Below, one piece after another: positions 54,027 through 64,000 of a DNA stretch of 64,000 nucleotides. The DNA comes from Lithodes maja. Its lineage: Eukaryota; Arthropoda; Malacostraca; Decapoda; Lithodidae. Both the position numbers and the translations under genes were made by a program. Where the stretch lies: NCBI GenBank assembly GCA_037953745.1, contig JBAKBP010003193.1:94416-158415 (forward strand). The letters run 5' to 3'. Under the pieces are notes generated by a model that worked only from the letters and a program-made list of their open reading frames with translations, was not told the origin of the DNA and searched no databases. The stretch's first letter is position 1. Every line of letters starts with the position of its first letter.

Positions 54027-54245
54027 ACTATAGGTAGCGCCAACGAACTTGACAATTTTCTTGACCCCTTAACTTCTCATAACTCAAAAGGGCCTAGAGC
54101 AAACTGTCTGTAAGTATCCACACCTATTTCCTGGTGGGCTTCTCCCTAATGATAGAAATGTCAGCTTGATTGCTTTCATTCATTTTGAGTTATGAGAAGT
54201 TAAGGGGTCAAGAAAATTGTCAAGTTCGTTGGCGCTACCTATAGT
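54027..54245 (+). repeat. Foldback element, perfect 63-bp inverted repeats
   Basis: 54027-54089 and 54183-54245 are exact reverse complements, starting ACTATAGGTAGCGCC and ending AACTCAAAA. A 93-base unique loop lies between. The transcript would form a long perfect hairpin. Size and ends fit a young MITE, perhaps with TA target duplication inside the ACTATAG end, but no second copy is in the window. Confidence 0.92.
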
Positions 54246-54607
54246 CTCTCGCTTGCCAGCATGCTCCGTGGTTAAAGTTTCTCTTTTGTGTCAAAGAGAT
54301 GTCAAGGTTGAGATCTGACAGCATTAACGAAACGATGGTCTTGAGAGGACAGATTCTTAGGGTTGTCACAAATTAATGCTGGTACTCAAGCATGCTTCCA
54401 TGTAAAAACCTGATCAGCAAACATAAACATTACAACAGAATAATTATAATGTAAAACTTGCAGAGCAAACAACCCAAAACAGGAACTACACAATATAAAG
54501 AAAAAAATAATTTAGCAAAATCACTATGTGCATATAAAGAATTTGAAATTATGAAAAAAAAAAAAAAAAAAAACACACAAAACCACCACATAGAATGTAC
54601 ATCAATG
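54246..54607. other. Spacer with a poly(A)-tailed repeat
   Basis: 54441-54510 shares AAAACTTGCA and ACAATATAAAG words with 39566-39625. A run of about 21 A follows at 54554-54573. Otherwise nothing recognised. Confidence 0.4.
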
Positions 54608-54609
54608 TA

Positions 54610-55831
54610 CAGTAAAACCCCGTCCATCCGGACCACTCCAATCCGGAATCCCAAGACTTCCGGACAGGCTTTCGGGTTCGGACACATGTCTCAGACATCC
54701 GGACAAGTCCGGATGTCAGGGCAGGTTATTAGGTTTTATTCGGTCAACAACAACCTTTATATTCGGCCATATGTCCCAGCCATCCGGACAAGGCCGGATG
54801 GCAGAGAAAAAAAAAAACGGACCGAAGACCGAACAGCATTGTGGGTAAGTTTCCATTCGCGCCAAAAGTATTGTTTACGTCTAGTCAGGTGGTCCGCCCC
54901 AAGTGTCGTGCGTCATCTGGATATTATCCCTGTGTTTGTGCTATTATTTCTACTCGCCTACCCCACCAAGATGGATAGTGATGTTGTGATGACTTCCAAG
55001 GAAGCGGAGAGTGGAGAGAAGAGTGGAGAGAAGGCTGGTGAGGCTTGTGAGAAGGTTGTTAACCCCTTCACTACCAATACGTAATTTTCAACATAGAGTA
55101 TTCTGGTTAACATTAGATGATTTTCTTTAGCTTATAATCTACCTCTATGACTGAAATGGGTAAATACGATCTCAATAAACCCTCTGAATAACATAGGTCC
55201 TTCTGAAACTGCATAATATCGTCTAACTTTACCCTGAATAAAGGTAAAATTACGTCATGGTGCTGAAGGGGTTAAAAGTTGATTAGGCTAAGTTATGCCT
55301 CAATATATTACAGTGTTGCAAAATAAGAAGGTAAAAGTTGATTTATTGTGGTAAGAAAATAAAAAGTTCAGTTCTGTTTTTAAGTGGCAAAAAGTGTTCA
55401 GTGTTCTAATGTGTTCAGTACATGAAAAATGTGCTACAGTTGCAATCATTGTTTTTGTATGGCACCTCCGCTACCACCCACTCCACCCTACACTCTACTC
55501 CACCTTCACTGTCCACTCCACTTACAATACAGGTCAGTAAGAAAGAGATAGGTTCTTATATACTGTACATTACACTAATTTCTTTTTTCAGATCCAGTTT
55601 ATTTAGATTAGGAAGGTACTGGACAGTACAAAGTTAGCAATACGGACCTCATTATATCTGACATCCGGAGTAGTCCGAATTAGAGAACCAGACATAATTA
55701 TCTCTGACATCCGGAATTGTCCGGTTCGTATGGGTTTGTGTGGGACCTATCCGGATCTCGCCAGATCCGGAATTTTGGCACTTCTGGACAGGGTTTCCCC
55801 CTAATTAGTCCGGTTGGGAGGGGTTTTACTG
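54610..55831 (+). mobile_element. pogo/Tigger-like non-autonomous DNA element
   Basis: Inverted termini CAGTAAAACCCCGTCCATCC and CAGTAAAACCCCTCCCAACC, followed by CCGGAC, are flanked by TA (54608-54609, 55832-55833). CAGT...AACC-type ends with TA duplication are characteristic of the pogo/Tigger branch of Tc1/mariner. Both ends contain many CCGGA/TCCGG words. No transposase was recognised; a short frame beginning near 54971 (MDSDVVMTSKEAESGEK) is cut by a MITE at 55063. Confidence 0.8.
55063..55271 (+). mobile_element. TTAA MITE, family D copy 2 (209 bp)
   Basis: TTAA at 55059-55062 and 55272-55275; ends CCCCTTCACTACCA and, inverted, CCCCTTCAGCACCA. Inserted in the pogo-like element. Confidence 0.82.
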
Positions 55832-55833
55832 TA

Positions 55834-56200
55834 CATCTGGCGTAGGGATGCGGCGACCCCACCGCCCACCACTTTGGTGGTGCAATCAGCCTCTGGAGCA
55901 GTGGACCACTGGTTCCTATCTTCAGAAAATTCCTGTGCTTGGTATGCTTCCAGCCAGGGCCCCACTGGGGTAAATAAAATAGCAAAACAGTGGTGGAACT
56001 GCCATCCGGGTGAGGGACTGCTCTGGGTCTGCTCCTTCAGAGTTCATGGTCATAATCCACTTAGTGGAAATGGCACTGTGGATTGGGTCAGTCGGGGCAT
56101 GTCTGGGAGCCTGGAGGCAGTTTCTGCCATGGCCATCCCTTTTGGGGTGCTTCCTCTGGAAGCGGAGTGTCAGATTTGATGATGATGATGATGATGATCA
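55834..56200 (+). mobile_element. Probable retroposon 3' end with (GAT)n tail
   Basis: G+C-richer unique sequence ends in six or so GAT units at 56176-56197, the pattern seen for other simple-repeat-tailed retroposons here. No second copy in the window; no tRNA-like boxes identified. Confidence 0.4.
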
Positions 56201-56589
56201 CTGTATGAGCAAATTAATTTGTTTCCGAAGCACACTAGTCGCACATATATCAATGTACTCTTGTCATATTCAAGGAACTAGTCAATTGGAAATTCAGGAC
56301 ATTCAGGTAAATTCTGTATGAATGAAGAAACTATAATTCAAGTCAAAATATTCCATTAAAAATACAGTGCAGTAGTTGTATAACGCAAGAACGGCGAATC
56401 CATGGTATTTCAAAGGTCCCGTCGGGCGAAGGTATTTGCTTCATTTCTGATGAAAATCGTCATATTTACCATAAATAACATAATTACTTATCCATGTGCA
56501 CCTATTTTACTTTTATTATAAACATATGAATATTGAAAAGCAATAAAACAAGTGGTAACAGCAATTGACTAGTGAAAAACTTATATATT
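56201..56589. other. Unassigned A+T-rich spacer
   Basis: No coding or repeat signature recognised. Confidence 0.4.
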
Positions 56590-57256
56590 AGCCCCGCGGT
56601 CGTAATCTTAAGCCCCGCGGATGTTGTGCGTATGTGCACAACAAACTCACTTGCTCTCGTGTTCCCGATTTCGACTCCTCTGAATTCTCTACTTTATGGC
56701 TCAAACTTTCCTGTCATTCTCTTACTAAATATTTCTGTGCTGTCTATCTTTCCCCTAACTCTACCAACTTTTCCAAATTTTTTGACTATCTAAACTCTAC
56801 AGTGGAACACATTCTATCCATTTCTCCTTTCTCAGAAATCTCCATCTTAGGAGATTTCAACGTTCACCACCGCCAATGGCTCTCCTCTCACACTGCTGAT
56901 CCACCTGGTGAACAAGCCTACGTCTTTTCTATCATAAATGACCTAGAGCAGTTAGTTCAGCAACCCCCCCGTATCCCGGATCGCATCGGAGATCGGCCCA
57001 ACATTCTTGACTTGTTTCTAACTTCTAACCCTTCTTCTTATACTGTCAATCTTTTCTCTCCTTTGGGCTCCTCCGACCATAAACTTATCTCTGTCAACTG
57101 CCCTATCCCTCCAGTACGGCCACCCGATCCTCCTAGCCGGCGGCGTTTGTGGCACTTTGGCGCTGCCGACTGGGAGGCTCTCCGGCAGTACTTCTTTGAT
57201 TTCCCATGGAATGATTTCTGCTTCCGTGGCCGGAGACCCTCGGAGAGTACTGAACG

Positions 57257-57259
<3 letters not shown>

Positions 57260-57297
<38 letters not shown>

Positions 57298-57806
57298 TAT
57301 ATATTCCAACTACTCCCTCTCGGGAATAGGCTGAGAGCCTGTACATTCCACCGCTCAACACGGTGAAGCCCGTGAGGTCTTGTTCCAGTCTGGGGAGTGA
57401 GACATGCGAAGCATCCATCCTGGCTCGAAGCAGCTCCATCTCTGAAGCGGCTGGTTGCTTCGCTCAAGTGCTTCACCGTCTCACCCTCCAGACTCAGACC
57501 CTCACTCTCAGAACGCCACCTATTGAGCAGTGAACTCACTAGGCATTGTCTCTCTGTAACATATTTTGAAAATGGGAATATTCATACATTGTTATTTAAT
57601 CAGGGAACAATGAGGGTATTTTTTTGGCATTTCGGTGGGCTTTGTGGTAATGCACTGATACTAGGTACAGCATAAATTCAAACCCAATAATATCTTCCCA
57701 TTGACATATCGGGATTTGAGCCCGGGTCCATTGGATTACCAATCCAGTGGCATGACCACTCCACCACACCTCCCCTACCGAGGTATTACCGTGGTAATCC
57801 TATCGG
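57260..57806 (-). mobile_element. tRNA-derived SINE-D with poly(A) tail
   Basis: On the minus strand the head contains an A-box-like GGTGTGGTGGAGTGGTC (complement of 57754-57770). A GGATTGGTAATCC anticodon-arm-like hairpin and a B box GGGCTCAAATCCC (complement of 57711-57723) follow; the loop would present GGT, as in tRNA-Thr. The tail is the T run at 57259-57292. A 4-bp GCAT duplication (57256-57259, 57807-57810) flanks it and excision would restore the LINE frame. Confidence 0.82.
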
Positions 57807-59217
57807 GCATGGAAGCATACATTCCATTCTCTTTCTCTCAGACTAATGCTAAAAAATCTTGGTTTACTCACGCCTGTTCTACTGCTGTCCGCAATAAGGA
57901 GGAAGCATTCAAACGGTACCGACGCCTTAAAACTCAAGACTCTCATTCTTCATATGTTTCTGCCCGGAATCAAGCCAAATCTGTTCTTCGACTTGCCAAA
58001 CACTCTTTCATCAATAATAAATACACTGAACTATCCAACTCTAGCTCTTCCCAAGCTTTCTGGCATCTAGCCAAAAACCTCTCCAACAATTTCTCTTCCT
58101 CGTCTTTCCCTCCCCTTTCCCATTCTGATGGCACAACCATCACTTCTTCCTCTGACAAAGCTAAACTCTTCGCTCAAACTATTGCTAGAAACTCCACCTT
58201 GGATGATTCCGGTGCTATTCCTCCCTCTCCACCCTCCTCTCTCTTACTTATGCCTAATATCCTTATCTCTTCTAAAGATGTACTTTCTACCCTCTCTGGG
58301 CTTAATACTAATAAGGCGTACGGTCCGGACGGTGTTCCTCCTGTTGTTCTCAAAAACTGTGCTTCCGTGCCGACTCCCTGCCGAGGCAAACTCTTTCGTC
58401 TCTGTCTATCCTCTAACGTCTTCCCTTCATGCTGGAAGTTTGCTCACATTCAACCTGTCCCAAAGAAGGGTGACCGCTCTCAACCCTCCAACTATCGTCC
58501 AATTGCTCTCATCTCTTGTCTTTCTAAAGTTTTTGAAACTATTCTTGCTTCCAAATTTCTTAAGCATTTCTCTTCTCATAATCTGCTCTCAGATCGCCAG
58601 TATGGCTTCCTTAAGGGTCACTCTACTGGTGATCTTCTTTCATATCTTACTAACTCTTGGTCATCCTCCTTTCGGGACTTCGGTGAGACTTTTTCTATTG
58701 CACTAGACATATCAAAAGCCTTCGATAGAGTCTGGCACAAATCTTTAATTTCTAAACTACCCTCCTTCGGTTTCTATCCCTCCATCTGTGCCTTTGTCTC
58801 TAATTTCCGTTCCGGCCGTTCCATAGCCGCGGTTGTGGACGGCCATTGTTCACTTCCTCACCCTATAAACTCCGGTGTTTCTCAGGGCTCTGTCCTATCT
58901 CCTATTATTTTTCTAATTTTTATAAATGATCTCCTCAACTGTACCTCAATTCCCATCCATTCATACGCAGACGACTCAACCTTACACTACTCCATTAGTT
59001 TTTCAGAACGCCCCAGCCAGCAATCCCTCAACGACAAACGTAATGAAGCCATAGAACTCTTAAATTATGATCTAAATACTATCTCCAATTGGGGCAGAGA
59101 AAACCTTGTTACCTTTAATGCTTCCAAAACCCAATTTCTCCATCTATCTACCCGTAAGGAACTCCCAGCAGACTATCCCTTATTCTTCAACAATACAAAA
59201 ATCAATCCTTCATCTTC
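57807..59217 (+). CDS. LINE-7 linker and reverse transcriptase
   Basis: The open frame continues from MEAYIPFSFSQTN through a linker, then RT: NKAYGPDGVPPVVLKNC, VPKKGDRSQPSNYRPIAL, LDISKAFDRVWH, GVSQGSVLSPIIFLIFIND (Ser where Pro is usual) and the catalytic SYADDSTL near 58963. It is cut at 59217 by the RTE insertion; the following LINE part resumes at 61153. The frame is intact over about 470 codons, suggesting a fairly young copy. Comparable proteins are abundant in decapod genomes, to my knowledge. Confidence 0.88.
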
Positions 59218-61152
59218 ATAATAAGGAGATATTTTGGGCTTTTATGGACTTGGAAAAATCGTATGATCGTGTGGACCGTGAAGCAATGTGGAAGGTGTAA
59301 AGGATTTATGAAATAGGAGGAAATTTGTTAGAAGCAGTTAAGAGTTTTTATGAAGGGAGCAGAGCATGTGTGAGAGTAGGATATGGTGAGTTGAGTGAAT
59401 GGTTTGAGGTAAAGGTAGGTTTGCGACAGGGTTGTGTAATGTCACCATGGCTGTTTAATATGTTTATGGATGGTGTGGTGAGGGAGGTGAAACGGAGAAC
59501 TATGGGAAGAGGATTGGGTTTAGTAGGAAAGAATGGTAGAGATTGGGAGTTGAATCAGTTGCTGTTTGCTGATGACACAGTATTGGTGGCGGATTCTAAT
59601 GAGAAACTGCAGCGGGTAGTTGTTGTTGTTGTTGTTGTTGTTCCCCAAGCTGCCTGGCCGAACAGCCCCAAGGCCCCGAGTAAGGCCAAGGCCATAAACG
59701 AGCGCCCCCACAGAACCCTCCCTGCCGACCACAATAAAGCCTGGGTGACCGAAGCCACTCCATGGCGGGGAGCTGAGAGGGTGCGTAAACGCCCGGGAAA
59801 CCAAAGCCTCACCCAGGGCCCTGTGCCCCTCAGCAATTATGAAGAGAAAGTTGAGGGGCAAAGGAATAATGTGACGCTTTAGCTTCCAATCTTGGTAGAT
59901 TGGGAGGTCGATCCACGGAAGAGACGCCATCACTTGAGATCTAGAAAATATATAAGTAAAAGGAACAGTCAGAGTAAGCTATGGGTATGGCAGAGATCGC
60001 TCAGGTCTCACTCTGATAGACCAGCCCATCACCAAGCAGCGGGTAGTCAAAGAGTTTGGTGTGGTTTGTGGAAGGAGGAAACTGAAGGTGAACGTCAATA
60101 AAAGTAAAGTAATGGTGTGTAATAGGGGAGAGCATAGGGTGAATCTAGATGTGAGGCTGGATGGGGAAATATTGGAACAAGTAGAGTGTTTTAAATATCT
60201 AGGAGGAACGATAAGCAGGAGTGGAGGTATGGAAGTGGAGGTAAAACAGAGAGTGTGTGAAGGAAGGAAGGTTTTCGGAGCAATGGGAAGTATGTGGAAG
60301 ACGTGAAATCTCGGAGTGAAAGTAAAAAGTGCACTGTATCAAGGAATTGTTGTGCCAACAGTGATGTATGGGGCTGAGACATAGGCTCTGAAGAAAAAGG
60401 AGAAAAGAGGGCTGGATGTGATGGAGATGAGCTGCTTGAGGAGTATGTGTGGAGTAACTCGTAGAGACAGATTGAGGAATGAAGAGATACGTAAGAGAGT
60501 GGGGCAGCAGGAATATTTGTCAGCCAGAGTGGACAAAAGGGTGCTGAGCTGGTATGGTCATGTTGAACGAATGGGAGATGAAAGGCTTACAAAGAGAATA
60601 TGTGAGTCAGGTACAAGGGGAGATAGAAGGGCAGGAAGACCCCCATTGAGATGGAGAGACTGTGTAAGAAAGGCTTTGGTTGATAGAGGAATGACTATAG
60701 ATCAGGCAGGGGAAGTGGTGGTGGACAGGAGTGAATGGAGAATGCTTGTGAATAGTTGAGTGAACACGTGGTCATTTGGAGTAAGGGGTCGGGCGCAAGT
60801 TGGACTAGATAATAGTCCATCAGGCGCCTGGCCCGGGGAGACGATGAATATGAAGGGTGCGCCTGGAAGTGTGGTGGGAGGGCTTGTGGCTTTGGCTCCG
60901 CTGCATGTCTGGCTGCCGAGATCGGAACCTCTCTGGGTGGTCGGGGGCCGGGGGAGTGCTGGAGCGACCTTGGTGACCCTGGTCTCTGGGTCTTCTCCTG
61001 GGTGACCTGGATGTGTGTGAGTTTGTGCTTTTTATCTGTGTTTATTTGTTGTTTTATGTTGTTTTTGTGTTTTCCCTGTTCTTGCTCTGTCTTGAGTCGG
61101 CGACCCCCAAAATGGGGATTGGGCCTGAGCATATAGATAGATAGATAGATAG
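59218..61152 (+). mobile_element. RTE-type LINE (LINE-8) inserted in LINE-7
   Basis: Flanked by ATCTTC (59212-59217, 61153-61158) and ending in ATAG repeats (61133-61152). It encodes RT from FMDLEKSYDRVDREAMW through GLRQGCVMSPWLFNMFMDG and LLFADDTVLVADS, then after a SINE-A, KLKVNVNKSKVMV, FKYLGGTISRSGG, VLSWYGHVERMGDERL and a stop at 60757. A 390-bp 3' untranslated part follows. Stops at about 59300, 60304 and 60381 show decay. It is a different RTE family from the 43681 element. Confidence 0.9.
59620..60035 (-). mobile_element. SINE-A copy, inverted, in LINE-8
   Basis: Flanked by GCAGCGGGTAG at 59609-59619 and 60036-60046; begins on the plus strand with GTTGTTGTT, the complement of the AAC tail. 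Truncated at almost the same point as the copy at 631. Confidence 0.93.
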
Positions 61153-61831
61153 ATCTTCTCTCAATATTCTTGGTGTCTCCTTTTCTTCTGCTCTCAGTTG
61201 GAAGGACCATATTACCAGTCTTGCTAAGGCAGCCTCCCAGAAGCTGGGTGTGCTCAACCGCCTTAGGGGGTTCATTTCCCCTGCACAGCTTCTTGCTCTG
61301 TACAGGGGCATAGTGCGTCCTTGTATTGAGTATTGTTCACATGTGTGGGGAGGTTCCTCTCACACCGCTCTCCTAGACAAAGTTGAAAGGAAGGCCTTTC
61401 GTATCATTAACTCCCGTCCACTCACCAACTCTCTGCAATTTCTCTCTCTCCGCCGCAATGTTGCATCTCTCTCGCCATTCAATCGCTACTATAATAATCA
61501 GTGTTCCTCAGAGCTTTCCCAGTGTATACCACCTCCTTTACATAGGGCACGTGGTACCCGTCTTGCAACTCAATCCCACCCCTACTCTGTGCAACTCTCC
61601 AACCCAAGAGTGAAACGTTACTCTCAAACTTTCTTCTACTCAACAGCTGAGCTCTGGAACTCTCTCCCAGAATCAGTCTTTCCCTCTTCCTATGACTTAA
61701 ATTGCTTCAAAGTCAGTGTGTCCAGGCATTTTGGCTCGAACGTCCCTTGATTTTGGCCCTGTCACTCTTTCAACTATGGGGGAGGCACTTGCTATAGGCA
61801 GTTCTGCCTTTTGCCTCCCTCAACCACATAG

Positions 61832-61860
<29 letters not shown>
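61153..61860 (+). pseudogene. LINE-7 C-terminal region and 3' end
   Basis: Frame resumes with LNILGVSFSSALSWKDHI, then LYRGIVRPCIEYCSHVWGGS, RRNVASLSPFNRYYNNQCSS and FYSTAELWNSLPESVFP, stopping at 61748. The 3' untranslated region reads through GGGGGAGGCACTTGC to a poly(A) run. Similar ends occur at 39539-40240. Confidence 0.9.
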
Positions 61861-61863
<3 letters not shown>

Positions 61864-62265
61864 ACCCGGACCAGCGAGAGAGAGAGAGAGAGAGAGAGAT
61901 CCTCCCTCTCTCCTGCTCGTATGGTACTGATAGACTAGGCTTAGAGATTCGGAGAAAGACTCCCCCATCCTCTCCCCTCTCTCCCAGCCGTCCTCGCGCG
62001 AAAATACTCTATAAATATCGGGAATGATAGGGAAAATACCGGATAATTGAGGAGAGGGGAAGAGGAGAAAAAAAGGTGGGGGGGGGAGGGGAATCAAGTG
62101 GAGTAGTGATAGGAGGTATGGAGGGGAATTATCTAACCATAACACATATTGCTTTGTTTTGACTGCCAGTGGGGTGTTTTGATAGTTTTGTTCATGCCTT
62201 AGCTCTTAAGAGGACCCTCGCCTTTGCCCACCAAACCTCTTATGAGGACCCTCGTTTTTCCCGGG
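61861..62265 (-). mobile_element. TTAA MITE, family C copy 3, partial
   Basis: On the minus strand it starts after TTAA (62266-62269) with CCCGGGAAAAACGAGGG, contains AAGAGG repeats like the other family C start, then CTCCTCAATTATCCGGTATTT and a GA/CT repeat (61876-61898). The other end is missing, abutting the LINE-7 poly(A). Confidence 0.65.
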
Positions 62266-62269
62266 TTAA

Positions 62270-63160
62270 AGCATAAAACTGCATAATGAACACTATTAAT
62301 TAATAAAATATACAAACAAATTAGCAATTTGAGAAGACATCAAAGGTGAATTCCAGGGATGAAACCTATTCAAACTACAATGTCCATTGGGATCTGCTTG
62401 GTTTTAGGTATATGATACTGAAAAACTTTCATCAATGTGTCCTAACAATATAGAAATATAGCTTATCTAAGTTATTTTATGTGGCGCGAATTGGCGTGTT
62501 TACCATGACGTAACTGTAGCCAATGGCGGGAACTCTCGACACGGGAAATGGGTGAATCTGTGATTTTTTTTTATGTGAGAAACTCATATAAATTGTATGC
62601 ATGTTTACAGCTCAACATTTGGCTTCACCACTGTCTAGTCAAGGGACCGCGATATATAAATTGAACAGAAAACGATAATCCCATTAAGAAATAGGCCTTA
62701 CAGCCGACCTCCCTCGATTCTGGACCAGGATAAACACTCATAAACACTACCTGTATGTTTATTGTTGGCGAGATGGGATTATTTCTTGATGTGCACCACA
62801 TCTTCAGGACGTTGTTCGATCTTTTGCAGAGCTTGAGTATTGAATTGAAAGATATTAATTACGAAAAACAGACCTAACAGTCCAGGACTGCATGTCTTGT
62901 TTACAAACTGACTCTCCATACAATGGCGTCACTCCAGAATCCCAGATTAGTTGAACTCGTCCAGCTGATCCCCGAGTTGTCAACGACATTATATACTAGT
63001 TTTTTTTTTCTGGAGTTTAATGGAATTACACTCTAACCTCCATTTAACGGATTCCGATTTAACGGATATCGGCAATAACGGTCAAAAAATGTAGGCCGGA
63101 CAATGGACCCAGCAACGGACATAGTCCGTTGCTATAAAAAAGTTGGAGCAAAGTCCGTTG
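62270..63160. other. Unassigned spacer; isolated pogo-like terminus
   Basis: Mostly A+T-rich without coding. At about 63027-63060 the sequence TTACACTCTAACCTCCATTT followed by AACGGATTCCG resembles a pogo/Tigger terminal repeat, but no matching second end was found. Confidence 0.35.
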
Positions 63161-63882
63161 CTCTATCTATTTATCTCTCTAATGCACCCACCTAAATCCC
63201 TTATACATTAACATAACTATGTCTTATTTGGACTTTTTGTAATCTTTGAATCATTTCTAATATGATGGAATTGAAAAATATAATATCCTTCCAGCACATA
63301 GATAAATAATAAATAAGATAGTCAACAAAATATTTCAACTCTCCCCTCCGTGCCAGCAGAGACGGAAGATTTACGTTTGATAGATTTTTTGTTTTGTTTT
63401 TTTCCCTCGATATACACACTCTTTCTATTTATCTATCTCTCTAATTCATCTATCTAAATCCCTTATACATTAACATAACTATGTCTTATTTGGACTTTTT
63501 GTAATCTTTGAATAATTTCTAATGTGATGGAATTGAAAAATATAATATCCTTCCAGCACATAGATAAATAATAAATAAGATAGTCAAACAAATAGTTCAA
63601 CCCTCCCCTCAGTCTAGACGCCGAGCTTCCGAGACGGAAGATTTACGTTTGATAGATTTTTTGTTTTGTTTTTTCCCTCGATATACACACTCTTTCTATC
63701 TATCTATCTATCTAATTCATCTACCTAAATCCCTTATACATTAACATAACTATGTCTTATTTGGACTTTTTGTAATCTTTGAATAATTTCTAATGTGATG
63801 GAATTGAAAAATATAATATCCTTCCAGCACATAGATAAATAATAAATGAGATAGTCAACAAAATATTTCAACCCTCCCCTCC
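63161..63882 (+). repeat. Tandem repeat, about 265-bp units, 2.7 copies
   Basis: Units begin near 63161, 63423 and 63694. Each has a CTATCTAT run, AAATCCCTTATACATTAAC, CTTATTTGGACTTTTTGTAA, CCTTCCAGCACATAG and, except the last, GAAGATTTACGTTTG. The third is cut by the SINE at 63884. Confidence 0.92.
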
Positions 63883-63883
63883 A

Positions 63884-64000
63884 AGGGCGGGTGCCCAACC
63901 CCGAAAAGGGTTGAAATAGGGGAGCTATCCCCCCGCCAAAGGCGGCTTTCTAGGGCCTTTCCTAGCTGATGCTGAGAGGATTGGGTTCTAGTCATGTGGT
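63884..64000 (+). mobile_element. SINE-A, 5' part, cut by window end
   Basis: Matches the first about 115 bp of the full-length copy at 42505 (GGGTGCCCAACCCCGAAAAG onward). It begins at the same 5' position, confirming the family's true start. Confidence 0.88.

Larger units (their letters stand above)
56590..61860 (+). mobile_element. Jockey-like LINE (LINE-7) with nested insertions
   Basis: The LINE comprises 56590-57259 (endonuclease), 57807-59217 (linker and RT) and 61153-61860 (C-terminus, 3' untranslated region, poly(A) at 61831-61859). It is split by SINE-D (57260-57806) and an RTE LINE (59218-61152), which itself holds a SINE-A. Endonuclease motifs include ILGDFNVHHRQW and GSSDHKLISV. 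The ends of the parts fit together in one frame once insertions are ignored. The 5' end before 56590 is not recognisable. Confidence 0.9.

Noticed and set aside
57711..57770. tRNA-Thr gene (minus strand)
   Set aside because: tRNA-like head of SINE-D with a poly(A) tail and flanking GCAT duplication.
63027..63160. Complete pogo/Tigger element
   Set aside because: Only one terminus-like sequence is visible; no inverted partner or TA pair found.
1..64000. CRISPR arrays, bacterial operons or phage genes
   Set aside because: No spacer-repeat array or dense gene blocks; introns, SINEs and LINEs show a eukaryotic nuclear sequence.

Overview
This is a repeat-saturated stretch of an animal nuclear genome. 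There are no operons, ribosome binding sites, rRNA genes or CRISPR arrays. One host gene can be followed through spliced exons with proper GT/AG borders: the nuclear-exosome 3'-5' exonuclease EXOSC10 (Rrp6), on the minus strand at 46835-40509. Almost everything else is transposon debris from about a dozen families. The mixture (RTE, CR1/L2-like and jockey-like LINEs, Ty3/gypsy and DIRS-like elements, TTAA-flanked MITEs, tRNA-derived SINEs, simple-repeat-tailed retroposons) fits an arthropod, and my best guess is a decapod crustacean. That assignment is inferred from the style of the LINE proteins and is not proven.

Layout. 1-4808: 5'-truncated Ty3/gypsy element (nucleocapsid, protease, RT, RNase H, integrase, short 3' LTR) with a SINE inserted at 631-1042 and a CR1 3' tail at 3851-4119. 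5105-5584: TTAA MITE. 6031-6690: RTE 3' end. 6930-11084: decayed DIRS-like element interrupted by a LINE 3' end (8368-9175). 11238-11718: TTAA MITE. 12315-12935: minisatellite. 13526-14483: frameshifted cold-shock-domain gene copy. 14792-24560: very large LTR element with LTRs of about 3.05 kb, a gag-like ORF and no pol, plus a MITE in its 3' LTR. 24588-28440: second gypsy pol fragment. 28641-30823: CR1-like LINE. 30824-33581: rearranged RTE LINE. 33597-34935: Tc1/mariner-like non-autonomous element. 34950-40240: mosaic of LINE pieces, SINEs and a MITE. 40509-46835: four EXOSC10 exons whose introns are packed with repeats. 47060-52711: LINE split by a nearly full-length CR1-like LINE (47457-51935) carrying a 2A-like motif. 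52772-53731: two MITEs head to head. 54027-54245: perfect foldback. 54610-55831: pogo/Tigger-like element. 56590-61860: three-level nest of LINEs and SINEs. 63161-64000: tandem repeat followed by the start of a SINE.

How the parts relate. Many insertion events can be ordered because target site duplications are intact and because empty-site copies lie in the same window (a MITE-free LTR; a MITE-free SINE repeat). One 412-557 bp SINE family ends in the same roughly 80 bp plus (AAC)n tail as a LINE with a C-terminal zinc knuckle, which suggests the LINE supplies its retrotransposition machinery. The most biologically interesting item is the CR1-like LINE, whose N-terminal region encodes a hydrophobic leader, a 2A-like DVETNPGP motif and a PHD-type zinc finger ahead of endonuclease and reverse transcriptase.
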